Made by a program: the position numbers and the translations under genes. Below are positions 54,665-63,785 of a stretch of 64,000 nt of DNA, piece after piece. Source of the DNA: Bacillota bacterium (GTDB taxonomy: Bacteria; Bacillota; Clostridia; Saccharofermentanales; Fastidiosipilaceae); contig JAEZWR010000063.1 of assembly GCA_023420115.1 (NCBI GenBank), positions 54,757 to 118,756 on the forward strand, written 5' to 3'. Each line of letters starts with the position of its first letter. Within the stretch, counting starts at the first letter, position 1. The notes beneath the pieces were generated by a model. That model was not told where the DNA came from. It searched no databases and was given only the letters and a program-made list of their open reading frames with translations.

Positions 54665-54794
54665 ATTCCCTCCTGCTGTCGTTCTCCAAATGGTGATACA
54701 ACGCAATAATTACGAAAATATATTTATTATTTTTTTATAAAATACAAGTTAAATTACCCCTCAGGCTCACTTTAGCTCTCAGTATATTTATTGG

Positions 54795-56075
54795 TCAGCT
54801 TGATTTATTACTATCAATATCAAGCATTATATCTAAAATTTTGCCCGCAACTTTTCTCTTAGAAGCCATAGGCAAATCAATCATACCATCATTTGTAATT
54901 ACTATAATGTGATTGCTATCACCCCCGAAGGCTGCCCCCTCTTCTGTTAAAGAATTACAGCAAATTAGATCAAGATTTTTCTCCACGAGCTTCTTCTTAC
55001 CATTATCAAGTAAATTTTCTGTCTCCATAGCAAAACCACAAACAAGCTGTTTATTTTTTAGCTTCTTAAGTGACATAAGAATATCAGGGTTACTAACGAG
55101 AGATAAAATTTTCTCACTATTTCCATCTTTTTTTATCTTGTGATTATTCACTTGAGCAGGTCTAAAATCTGAAACCGCTGCAGTCATAATTAGATAATCG
55201 CAAGCTTTAAACTCTTTAATTACCGCTTCATACATATCACAAGCTGAAACAACATCGATAATTCTTACTCCATCTGGTCTGTCAATATTAACAGGTCCTG
55301 ATATTAGACAAACCTCCGCACCTCTACTTATAGCTTCATAGGCAAAGGAATATCCCATTTTCCCACTAGAGTGATTACTAATGAAGCGAACTGGATCAAT
55401 CGCCTCTTGAGTAGGACCTGCTGTAATCAATATTTTTTTACCCTTAAGATCTTGACAAGGTTCGTCTGAATTAGCCTCTTTCGTCAGTAAGTTTTCTCTT
55501 TTTTTAAGTACCGATATAACCGCAGCAAAAATATCATCTACATCAGCAAGCTTCCCAACACCAACATCTCCACAGGCTAAAAGTCCCGCCGCAGGTTCGA
55601 CCTTAGTCCAATCAAGCTCCATAAGTGTCTTTATATTTTTCTGCGTGAGAGGATTCAAATACATATTAGTATTCATAGCTGGAGCAAAAACGACTGGGGC
55701 CGTACAGGCCAAGGCTGTAGTGGTCAACCTATCATCTGCTAGACCATTAGCTAGTCTCGCTATAAGATGTGCTGTAGCAGGTGCAAGAACTAAAATATCA
55801 GCCCATTTCGCCCATTCAATATGTTCAACTTCAAAAGGGCCAGTCCTTTCAAAATTATCACTTGCACAAGGTTGAGAAGTGAGAGCCTCAAACAATTCAG
55901 GTCTTATAAACTTTGCGGCCTCAGCCGTCTCTATCACCCTGACTGTCGCCCCACTTTTTTTTAATAGAGATATTAATTCACAACTTTTATATATAGCCAC
56001 CGAACTAGATACTCCGAGCAATATATTCTTATTTTTTAGTATAGAAAAGTCACTATTTTTATCTGGTATATTCAT
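54795..56075 (-). CDS. coaBC: Phosphopantothenoylcysteine decarboxylase / phosphopantothenate-cysteine ligase
   Basis: 426 residues. N-terminal flavoprotein CoaC: GVSSSVAIYKSCELI, PAMNTNMYLNP and the GLLACGDVGVGKL cysteine flap. C-terminal CoaB: KKILITAGPTQEAIDPVRFISNHSSGKMGY and NPDILMSLKK. It converts 4'-phosphopantothenate and cysteine to 4'-phosphopantetheine. Upstream member of the cluster. Confidence 0.95.
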   Translation of the reverse strand: MNIPDKNSDFSILKNKNILLGVSSSVAIYKSCELISLLKKSGATVRVIETAEAAKFIRPELFEALTSQPCASDNFERTGPFEVEHIEWAKWADILVLAPATAHLIARLANGLADDRLTTTALACTAPVVFAPAMNTNMYLNPLTQKNIKTLMELDWTKVEPAAGLLACGDVGVGKLADVDDIFAAVISVLKKRENLLTKEANSDEPCQDLKGKKILITAGPTQEAIDPVRFISNHSSGKMGYSFAYEAISRGAEVCLISGPVNIDRPDGVRIIDVVSACDMYEAVIKEFKACDYLIMTAAVSDFRPAQVNNHKIKKDGNSEKILSLVSNPDILMSLKKLKNKQLVCGFAMETENLLDNGKKKLVEKNLDLICCNSLTEEGAAFGGDSNHIIVITNDGMIDLPMASKRKVAGKILDIMLDIDSNKSS

Positions 56076-56118
56076 CTAAATCACGACCTTCATCAAATAT
56101 AAAATACTTAGTTATAAA

Positions 56119-56733
56119 CTACGCCTTAAAAGAACTAATAATATTTTTATAACAAAACAAAACCCTAAAATAGTACGCAGTGAATATGAATAAACAAATA
56201 TCAGCAAATAAAAAGTTAAGTTTGAACGAGGGAATAAAAGTCATAAAAATAAAAAACAAAAGCAAAACAAAGAGAATTATCACTATGCTCCTATACGTAC
56301 TACATAACTTATTAGTCTGCTCATAAAGATCCTTTTTATCCATTTGTAAAATTACATCATTACTATTAATCATGGAAATAGGAACTTTGACAATCAAAAT
56401 CTCATTTCTATGAATAAAATCTCTAGTATCATCATAATTACTAATCTCTCTACTCTTCCCCCCACCTATCTTGCCAAAATTCGACTTAACATGATTAAAG
56501 GAATAGAAAAAATATTCGATTGATTTCCTATCAAGCTCTTCTAGATACGAGGTAAGTTCTGCCTCTCTCTTATAACCAATAAAATAAACAAGATAACGAT
56601 AAGCAGCCGTCCTCTTTTTAAAATTCAATGAAAATCCCTTAACTTCACTAAGCTCATTCCCCTTATTATCCATATCGTTAAGAAAAGAACTGATATTTTC
56701 TACAGAATTAAATCCCAAACAAAACTTTTTCAT
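56119..56733 (-). CDS. Two-helix membrane protein, possibly DUF2812-like
   Basis: 204 residues. A soluble front end, with an MKKFCLGFNSVENISSFLNDMDNKG start and a repeat of this alternation near EAELTSYLEELDRKSIEY, resembles DUF2812 proteins, which read as strand-helix modules. Two adjacent membrane helices lie at about 148-168 and 175-195. No function is known. DUF2812 assignment is tentative and by pattern only. Confidence 0.65.
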   Translation of the reverse strand: MKKFCLGFNSVENISSFLNDMDNKGNELSEVKGFSLNFKKRTAAYRYLVYFIGYKREAELTSYLEELDRKSIEYFFYSFNHVKSNFGKIGGGKSREISNYDDTRDFIHRNEILIVKVPISMINSNDVILQMDKKDLYEQTNKLCSTYRSIVIILFVLLLFFIFMTFIPSFKLNFLFADICLFIFTAYYFRVLFCYKNIISSFKA

Positions 56734-56826
56734 CGTTACCTCAAATTTTTATTTCACACAAGTATATTAATTCAAAAAAGCGCTCTCGCGTAAATCACCA
56801 TATCGTCTAAACATTTAAAAATAAAT

Positions 56827-57165
56827 TTATAGTTTAATAGAAAAAATTATTATTCCCATAAAAATTAGAAAAGCTCCAATCATCTTATTCTTCCTTATTT
56901 TCTCACCAAAAAACAGACTAGAAAATATAACAACAAATACATAACTTAAAGATGCAAGAACCGGTCCCCATTTATAATCTATCTTTGTAAATGCATAAAT
57001 ATCAAGAAGCATACTTCCTGCTAGCATAATATAAGCAAAAATAACATATGGATTTAAGTAAGCTTGAATAGTATTCTCATACTTTTTGTTAGCACTAATT
57101 TTCAAAAGAACCTGAGAGAGGGCAGTATTTATTGCAGATAAAATAAGAATAAGTTCACCGCTCAT
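56827..57165 (-). CDS. Small DMT/SMR-type half-transporter (second of a pair)
   Basis: 112 residues with four helices; NTALSQVLLKISANKK matches SMR/ArnF-type starts, ending ILIFMGIIIFSIKL-like (AFLIFMGIIIFS). It overlaps the preceding half-transporter by ATGA. Such pairs form heterodimers that move cationic drugs, polyamines or lipid-linked sugars. Confidence 0.8.
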   Translation of the reverse strand: MSGELILILSAINTALSQVLLKISANKKYENTIQAYLNPYVIFAYIMLAGSMLLDIYAFTKIDYKWGPVLASLSYVFVVIFSSLFFGEKIRKNKMIGAFLIFMGIIIFSIKL

Positions 57166-57581
57166 AGTACACCGCCTTCGTTGCTACAGTCATCTGGTTC
57201 AACACTTATATCCTCACTGGAACTTTCATTTTTAGCCGAATCTATATTAATAAAATAAACTCCAATAAAGATTAATATGACTGCCACAATATTCGTCCAT
57301 GACACCTTTTCTTTAAATAAAAATGCAGACCAAATCATAGACCAAAATAACATCGTCCCCTTACTTAAATATGCCACAGATAACTGTAACTTGGACAGGA
57401 CTATCTGCCAAAAATAGGCATAAACTAGCATTAAAATTCCAGCAAAAAAGAAAGGAATTATAGTTTTAAAAGAAAAAATACCATTTGCAGACAAGGAGTT
57501 AGCTGTTACTTTTGTAAGTAAACTAGATATAGAAAAAAGAAAGACCAAAATCTGCATAAAAAGAATAAATTTTATCTTCAT
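57162..57581 (-). CDS. Small DMT/SMR-type half-transporter (first of a pair)
   Basis: About 139 residues from an ATG; a TTG eight codons earlier is less likely. Four hydrophobic helices with LQLSVAYLSKGTMLFWSMIWSAFLFKEKVSWTNIVAVILIFIGVYF, close in layout to ArnE/EmrE-like proteins, then a polar C-terminal tail of about 25 residues rich in Glu and Ser. Partner of the gene that overlaps its end. Confidence 0.78.
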   Translation of the reverse strand: MKIKFILFMQILVFLFSISSLLTKVTANSLSANGIFSFKTIIPFFFAGILMLVYAYFWQIVLSKLQLSVAYLSKGTMLFWSMIWSAFLFKEKVSWTNIVAVILIFIGVYFINIDSAKNESSSEDISVEPDDCSNEGGVL

Positions 57582-57752
57582 AATATCAATATAACTTCCA
57601 AACAAAATAATAATTATTTATGTTAATTATAAATCTTGATATCTGTCGTGACTAAATATTAACAAGATTAATTGTAAAAATTATCTTAAACTGATTAGTG
57701 TATAATGAACTAGGTTGGGCTTTTGAACCTAATCTAATATCAATCTTGCCAC

Positions 57753-57790
57753 AAATCATTTCTAGTTCTAGATGAAATAGGAAATGATTT
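57753..57790 (+). repeat. 10-bp inverted repeat in the sulfatase leader
   Basis: AAATCATTTC and GAAATGATTT flank an 18-base loop, 30 bases ahead of the sulfatase ATG. It could form a leader stem or be an operator. A shorter TAGGTT/AACCTA repeat lies just upstream. Confidence 0.5.
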
Positions 57791-57821
57791 ATGAAAGATA
57801 TCACTATAAGGAGAGCCAGCA

Positions 57822-59282
57822 ATGGATAGAAGCGAAAATAATAGACCTAACATCCTATTTATAATGTCTGACGATCACGCCTATCAGGCAATAACAGCCT
57901 ATAATCCTACTTTTCCAATTAGCACCCCCGGTATTGATCGCCTAGCCAAAGAAGGAGCAAGGCTCGATAGGATGTTCTGCACCAACTCAATTTGTGCACC
58001 ATCTAGAGCCTGTATATTAACAGGAAATTATAACCACCTTAATGGAGTAAGAAAATTAGACAACAATTTCAACGGTCGTTTACCAAATGTTGCTAAGTCT
58101 CTACAAGACGAAGGATATCAAACTGCCATCATCGGAAAATGGCACCTAGGAGTCAAAGAACCATATCTCCCAACTGGTTTTGACCATTTCGAAATTTTCG
58201 TAAATCAAGGTGAATATTACAACCCCAGATTCATCACAGATGAGGGTATTCACATTGAGTACGGATACGCTACAGAGTTAGTCACAGAAAAATCCATTTC
58301 TTATATCAAAAATCGTGACAAAGACAAACCATTTTTCCTAATGTGTCACCACAAGGCTCCACACAGAAACTGGCAACCATCTCCTAAATATAAAAATGCC
58401 TTTGACAAGGTAAACTTCCCACATCCTGAGACCTATAATGACGACTACGAGAGCAGAGGTCCTGCTGCCTCTAAGGCCGCAATGCGTATCGACGATCTCA
58501 CACAGAATGATTTCAAAGAAAAGAAAATTCCCAAGGGAACTAAAGAAGAAGTAAGAAATTGGAAATTCCAGCATTATCTAGCAGATTATACAGCTTGTAT
58601 TGCTTCTGTAGATGATTCAGTTGCCGAACTTCTCGAAAGCTTGGAAGAAGAAAAAATTCTTGATAATACAGTTGTTATTTATTGCTCAGACCAAGGCTTC
58701 TATATGGGCGAACACGGCTGGTTTGACAAAAGATTCATCTATGAAGAATCGCTTAGAATGCCTTTCTTAATTAGATATCCTAAAGAAATTGAAGCTGGTT
58801 CTGTTGTAAATGATCTACTTCTGAATATTGATTTTGCTGACACCTTCTTAGATTATGCTGGAGCAAGAGGTAAACTCAAGTGTCAAGGAGAGTCTTTCCG
58901 CAATGTTCTAAAAAATCATTCTAAAAGTGACTGCAACAGTGATGAATGTGCAGCGACCGCTCGAAACAAAGGTTATGATGCTGTCTACTATAGATATTGG
59001 GATGCTCCATCAGAACATTATGTTTTCCCTCATTCTGGTGTTAGAACAGAAAGATACAAACTCGCTAAATTTATTGATATAGAAAATTCAGATTCTATTT
59101 ATTATGAATTGTATGATTTAGAAAAAGATCCTAATGAATTACATAATATTTTCGATAAACCCGAATATAGTGATATACAAAATGAATTATTTGCTAAAAT
59201 GGAAGAACTGAGAATCAAATACGAAGATAATGATCCAGACGACTTCTACAAGGTTTCAATCGAAGATAGTAACATAAAATAG
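57822..59282 (+). CDS. Formylglycine-dependent sulfatase (S1 family)
   Basis: 486 residues. The maturation signature CAPSRACILTG near residue 66 provides the Cys changed to formylglycine by an anSME. Metal ligands are in SDDHAYQ, and GKWHLG, CHHKAPH and YCSDQGFYMGEHGWFDKR are S1 sulfatase blocks. It resembles N-acetylglucosamine-6-sulfatase and N-sulfoglucosamine enzymes. There is no signal peptide, so it acts on an imported sulfated sugar. AAGGAG precedes the ATG. No anSME gene is visible here. Confidence 0.9.
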   Translation: MDRSENNRPNILFIMSDDHAYQAITAYNPTFPISTPGIDRLAKEGARLDRMFCTNSICAPSRACILTGNYNHLNGVRKLDNNFNGRLPNVAKSLQDEGYQTAIIGKWHLGVKEPYLPTGFDHFEIFVNQGEYYNPRFITDEGIHIEYGYATELVTEKSISYIKNRDKDKPFFLMCHHKAPHRNWQPSPKYKNAFDKVNFPHPETYNDDYESRGPAASKAAMRIDDLTQNDFKEKKIPKGTKEEVRNWKFQHYLADYTACIASVDDSVAELLESLEEEKILDNTVVIYCSDQGFYMGEHGWFDKRFIYEESLRMPFLIRYPKEIEAGSVVNDLLLNIDFADTFLDYAGARGKLKCQGESFRNVLKNHSKSDCNSDECAATARNKGYDAVYYRYWDAPSEHYVFPHSGVRTERYKLAKFIDIENSDSIYYELYDLEKDPNELHNIFDKPEYSDIQNELFAKMEELRIKYEDNDPDDFYKVSIEDSNIK

Positions 59283-59293
59283 GAAAAAGAATT

Positions 59294-59330
59294 AAAGTCA
59301 GCTGATTTGTAAAAGTCAGCTGGCTTTTTT
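59294..59330 (+). terminator. Terminator after the sulfatase gene
   Basis: AAAGTCAGCTGA and TCAGCTGGCTTT (one G-T) form a 12-bp stem with a ten-base loop, followed by TTTT on the plus strand. Confidence 0.88.
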
Positions 59331-59349
59331 AGTTCACCTTAAGAAAATT

Positions 59350-60570
59350 TCACAAGTTGTCATTTTTTAATACTTTTCTCTTATTGTTAGATAACAATGA
59401 CACCGAGGCTATTCCTAAGCCAATTATAGTAAAAATATAAGGCAAAATTGATATATTCACATAAGCGAAAATATATTTTGAAAATGGCATACTCAAATTC
59501 GCCAATAGGAAAATAATTGAAAATGTACGCCCTATGAATTGTGAATCAACCTCGGTTTGCACTTTTGCAAAAAAGTTAATATTAAAGAAAACGAGAAAGA
59601 AATTAAATAAAAACACCCCTAATAATGATAAATAAATTGTCACATTGTTTCCAATAAAAAAGGCAGAAATTCCCACTAAAAGTAAATATAGCCACAAATC
59701 AAAATTAATTTTTTTGCCAAACTTACTCTGTACCAAAGCCGCTACAATTCCTGCTACAGCCTCGACTGTCAAGGCTATTGAAAATAATCTCCCATCGGTA
59801 TCCGCATATATTTCCCTTAAGTAAAATGGTAGCATCAAATCATATCCGGCAATAAATATATTAACTAAACTCGCTGTAATAAGGAGAAAAAATAGCCATG
59901 TAACACCTTTAATATATGAAAATCCCTGGTAAATATTTTGAAATATCTTAATCTCTTTCTTTTCTTCTTTTCTTTTCTTATATGGAAGCATAAGTTCGCA
60001 AAGAGATGAGCAGAGAAAGGTGATTGCGTTAATTAAAAATATAGAAGTTATAGATAAATTAACTGAAATCATCAAAACTCCAGCTAGCATTGGTGCAATA
60101 ACACTTGATAATTGTGACGCAAGTGCAAAAATCGAATTAATAGATACCATATTCTCTTTACCTAATATTTCAGGCAAAATTGAACGAAAAGCTGGTCCAA
60201 ATAAAGTATTATTTGCCCCAATTAAAAATACTGCCAAAGACAGCAATGGAATATTTACATTATTTCCCAGTACCACTAAACCGATAAGAAAACAAATAAT
60301 GGCATTTAGAAAGTCTGTTAAGACCAATATGTACTTTTTTGAAAAAGTATCAACGATAACACCACTAAAAAGACCAAATATTAAAGTCGGCAATAATGAG
60401 AATCCCATTACTACTCCAGATGCATAGGCCGTTCCAGTTTTTTCTAACAACCACTTAACAAGTAAGATGTTAAACACTATATTACCTATTTTAGTTGTTA
60501 CATTCCCAAATAATAAAATAGCTAAAAATTTATTATTAATGAATTGAGTCTTTATATTTTTCCACTCCAT
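59350..60570 (-). CDS. MFS transporter, probable exporter
   Basis: 406 residues and about 12 helices; GLFSGVIVDTFSKKYILVLTDFLNAI carries the MFS loop 2-3 basic motif (DxxxKK). It resembles the enterobactin-exporter/macrolide-efflux branch (MFS_3). It starts within the NRPS gene, overlapping by 35 bases, so the two are coupled and it likely exports the NRPS product. Confidence 0.87.
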   Translation of the reverse strand: MEWKNIKTQFINNKFLAILLFGNVTTKIGNIVFNILLVKWLLEKTGTAYASGVVMGFSLLPTLIFGLFSGVIVDTFSKKYILVLTDFLNAIICFLIGLVVLGNNVNIPLLSLAVFLIGANNTLFGPAFRSILPEILGKENMVSINSIFALASQLSSVIAPMLAGVLMISVNLSITSIFLINAITFLCSSLCELMLPYKKRKEEKKEIKIFQNIYQGFSYIKGVTWLFFLLITASLVNIFIAGYDLMLPFYLREIYADTDGRLFSIALTVEAVAGIVAALVQSKFGKKINFDLWLYLLLVGISAFFIGNNVTIYLSLLGVFLFNFFLVFFNINFFAKVQTEVDSQFIGRTFSIIFLLANLSMPFSKYIFAYVNISILPYIFTIIGLGIASVSLLSNNKRKVLKNDNL

Positions 60571-63500
60571 TAGGTAAAATCACTCCTATTTTCTTATCAC
60601 AGAGAAAAGCCATCATCAGGTAATAATTGGCAATCGCCTTGGACTGAGCTTGTCGATATAAATCAATCTCATCTCTTTCTATATTGCCTATAAAATTAAA
60701 AGCAAAAGGACAAGTTCTAAATTGGTTCCTAATTTCACCTGCGAAATCTTCTTCTTTAAATTTTTTATGTGCCATAAAATCCAAGAATAATTTTTCTTCA
60801 TCAAACATACTGATTCTATATTCTGATAAAACTTTAAATAAATCATCTAAACTACACTTAGTATCAACAGATAGAATCGAATAAAAATGAAAATCTCCAA
60901 CTGTGTCAATAAATTTATGGTCAAAAAATCTCGCATTATTAGTAAGCCTTATATTAATTTGGTCAAATGAAAAATTATCTCTCACCACCTGCAAGGCAAA
61001 ATAAAGAGCCAAAACCTCATAAAAATCAGCATACTTATATTCTTTATTTTGAAATTCCTCTATACCAAAAAATTGTATGGTGCTGTCTGACAATACTAGT
61101 TTTTGAACTTGGCCTATATTTCGTTGAATATCTAACTGTTTCTTATATGTTGCACTAGTCTTAAATGATATAAATTTTTCTCTCGTAGCTAATTGATTCA
61201 TTCTTTCAACATAAGTTCCATATGATGGCAAGTAGATATCTTTATTATTGATTACTCTACTTGCAATATTGTTAACTAATGTTCTTGATTTCCCATCAAA
61301 AATTTTATGATCAACTAAAAAGCTTATTTCATAATCTCTATATCCTGTCTGATAAATAACTATACGATAAAGCAAATTATCCGACTTTGGAAAATATATG
61401 GACTCGGCGAGTTTCTCATTTATTTCATTCATTATTTTTTTCTGAATAATAGAATTAAATTTAGATATATTAATTGAAAATGAAGATACACTAGAACCCA
61501 AATCTAGTTTTTCATATATTTTTTCAACAAAGATATTTTTGCTATTTTCTTGTCTAATATAAGTATGAAATACGGATATATGTTTGATTAAAGAATCAAT
61601 TAATTTATCAATAATACTTAGATCGTGAATTTTTTCTAATTTGATAGAGCAAGGCAAAACTTCCTTTTTTCCACTTGCAATAAAGAAGTCTTGTATATTC
61701 ATGCAATTATATTTTATTTGGTCTTCTTGCTTGAAGATATATGAATTAATTAGTTCGTTAAATTTATCCGCCACAGCTATTGAACGCTCAATTAAATCAG
61801 AAAAATCAGCATTAATATTATTGAATAATTCTTCTTCCTTTTTATTAAGAACAATATTGGGGAAATAATTATCTCCTAATTCTTTTCTTATATTTTGCAA
61901 ATCCTCGTCTGTTAGCTGATCAGAAATAAATAATAATTTATTTCCATTCATCAATTGTATATTGTTAATTGATTTACAATGAGACTTGATCTTATCTTTT
62001 AGGCTATCAATATTGTTATAGAACTCATTATTTTTAATATACTTTGCTATATCACTAATACGCGATGAACGATATACTTGCTCAAATCTCAATGTGACAT
62101 CAAAAACTTTTTTTATCTCTGCTATTAATTGTGCAACTTTTAGTGAATTCGCGCCTAAATCAAAGAAATCCAAATCACTTTCAGGCAGAGTAGTTGATGT
62201 AATATTTTTAACTATTGCAAAAACTTTTCTCTCAAGTTCAGTCTCAAGGGGTCTTTGTTCTCCCAAAGTTTGCTTCGTCGAATTTTTCAATTTTTTATAA
62301 TCTATTTTCCCACTTAAAGTCAAAGGGAATTCATCCAAGTGAATTAAACGAAGCGGGAACATATATCGCGGCAAATTATCTCTTAATATTTGATAATGCG
62401 TGTCTTCCTTTTCACCACTTATATAAATTACAAGTCCAGAATCATAAGCTGAAAATTTTTCATATGTAGCTGCAACCAAATTTCTTTTTAATAGCTTTGA
62501 AACTTTATGTTCAACTTCTCCAAGTTCCAGACGAATCCCACGAATTTTTATCTGTCTATCTTTTCTACCTTTAAAAATAATTCGGCCTTCCTTGTCGAAG
62601 TATGCTATGTCACCAGTTTTATAGAAACGTCTATACTCTCCGCCATCATTTAAATATACAAAAGACTTCTCAGTCAAAGCAGACTGATTTATATATTCTC
62701 TCGCTAATGAGTCACCAGCTATAAGCAACTCACCCATTTTTTGTTCAGTTAATTGATTATTCTCATCCAATAGTTTTATAGTCAATCCCTCAAAGGGGTA
62801 CCCGATTGGAACTATATCTGACTTTGCTTCGGTTTCATAATATGTGGCATAGACTGTAGCTTCGGTTGGTCCATATAAATTAAATAGTTTTAAATGGGGT
62901 AAATATTTATACGTTAGTTTAACTAAATTAGCTTGGAGTTCTTCCCCTGCTGAAAAAATATATTTTAAAGATTTTAGCCTTTGCCTATCAGTAGAATCGG
63001 CATTATATTTTATGTGTTCCAAAATTGCATGCAAAAGAGATGGAGCTACATTTAATCTACTTACGGAATGTTTGTCGATTAAATCTATCAAACTTTCTAT
63101 ATTAAAATCACCGCTATTGTCCTTTATAACTAGAGTATAAGAGCCACCAAAAAACCAAGCAAAAATCTCTGATATCGAAACATCAAAATTTAAAGACGTA
63201 TTTAGTAAATATACTTTCCTTTCAATATCATCTTGAAACTTATCTTCTAATCTTCCCAATAAAAAATTTAGGCTCTTATGTGTAATCAAGACTCCTTTAG
63301 GTATACCAGTTGAACCTGAAGTATAAATAATATATGCTTCGTCATCAAAAGTATAAGTAATATTGGGATTATCTCTTTTTTCCAACTTAATTAAATCTAC
63401 ATTTATTGTTTTTACATAATGCAAAAACTCATCTTTATATTTATTGGATGTTATAAGACACTTGCATTTTGCATCATCTAAACAAAATATTTTTCGTTCT

Positions 63501-63781
63501 GTATCAGATAAAATATCAAGAGGGACATAAGTTGCTCCTACTTTTAATATTGCTAAAATAGAAGCGATGCATTCTATAGAATTGTTTAATAATATTGCAA
63601 CCCTGTCACCTACATTTACATTATTATCTAACAAATAATAGGAGATACAATTAGCAAAGTCGTTCAATTTTTCATAGCTAATTTCCCTAGTATTTTCTTT
63701 AAGCGCAATTTTATTAGGAGCACTTTTGACTCTGTCTTCAAATAATTTACTGATTAATCTATTTTCCATAAAATACTCCAT
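60536..63781 (-). CDS. Nonribosomal peptide synthetase: adenylation, carrier, condensation-like
   Basis: 1081 residues. Adenylation about 1-500 (YIIYTSGSTGIPKGV at 150-164; NLYGPTEATVY at 301-311; YKTGD at 387; Lys492 in SGKIDYKKL). Carrier about 512-585 with Ser546 in LGANSLKV. After about 100 residues of unclear fold comes a C-domain-like region (about 690-1081) with LIKHISVFHTYIR and a DHKIFDG active site (824-830), where the first His of the usual HHxxxDG is Asp. Manual mapping to GrsA gives pocket residues D-V-S-N-F-A-L-V-Y-K, not one I recognise. No thioesterase. A second ATG four codons on (63769) may be the real start. Confidence 0.88.
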   Translation of the reverse strand: MEYFMENRLISKLFEDRVKSAPNKIALKENTREISYEKLNDFANCISYYLLDNNVNVGDRVAILLNNSIECIASILAILKVGATYVPLDILSDTERKIFCLDDAKCKCLITSNKYKDEFLHYVKTINVDLIKLEKRDNPNITYTFDDEAYIIYTSGSTGIPKGVLITHKSLNFLLGRLEDKFQDDIERKVYLLNTSLNFDVSISEIFAWFFGGSYTLVIKDNSGDFNIESLIDLIDKHSVSRLNVAPSLLHAILEHIKYNADSTDRQRLKSLKYIFSAGEELQANLVKLTYKYLPHLKLFNLYGPTEATVYATYYETEAKSDIVPIGYPFEGLTIKLLDENNQLTEQKMGELLIAGDSLAREYINQSALTEKSFVYLNDGGEYRRFYKTGDIAYFDKEGRIIFKGRKDRQIKIRGIRLELGEVEHKVSKLLKRNLVAATYEKFSAYDSGLVIYISGEKEDTHYQILRDNLPRYMFPLRLIHLDEFPLTLSGKIDYKKLKNSTKQTLGEQRPLETELERKVFAIVKNITSTTLPESDLDFFDLGANSLKVAQLIAEIKKVFDVTLRFEQVYRSSRISDIAKYIKNNEFYNNIDSLKDKIKSHCKSINNIQLMNGNKLLFISDQLTDEDLQNIRKELGDNYFPNIVLNKKEEELFNNINADFSDLIERSIAVADKFNELINSYIFKQEDQIKYNCMNIQDFFIASGKKEVLPCSIKLEKIHDLSIIDKLIDSLIKHISVFHTYIRQENSKNIFVEKIYEKLDLGSSVSSFSINISKFNSIIQKKIMNEINEKLAESIYFPKSDNLLYRIVIYQTGYRDYEISFLVDHKIFDGKSRTLVNNIASRVINNKDIYLPSYGTYVERMNQLATREKFISFKTSATYKKQLDIQRNIGQVQKLVLSDSTIQFFGIEEFQNKEYKYADFYEVLALYFALQVVRDNFSFDQINIRLTNNARFFDHKFIDTVGDFHFYSILSVDTKCSLDDLFKVLSEYRISMFDEEKLFLDFMAHKKFKEEDFAGEIRNQFRTCPFAFNFIGNIERDEIDLYRQAQSKAIANYYLMMAFLCDKKIGVILPNGVEKYKDSIH

Positions 63782-63785
63782 TTCG

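Noticed and set aside
60020..60427. 135-residue open frame on the plus strand
   Set aside because: Mirror of the MFS gene; no ribosome site or family match.
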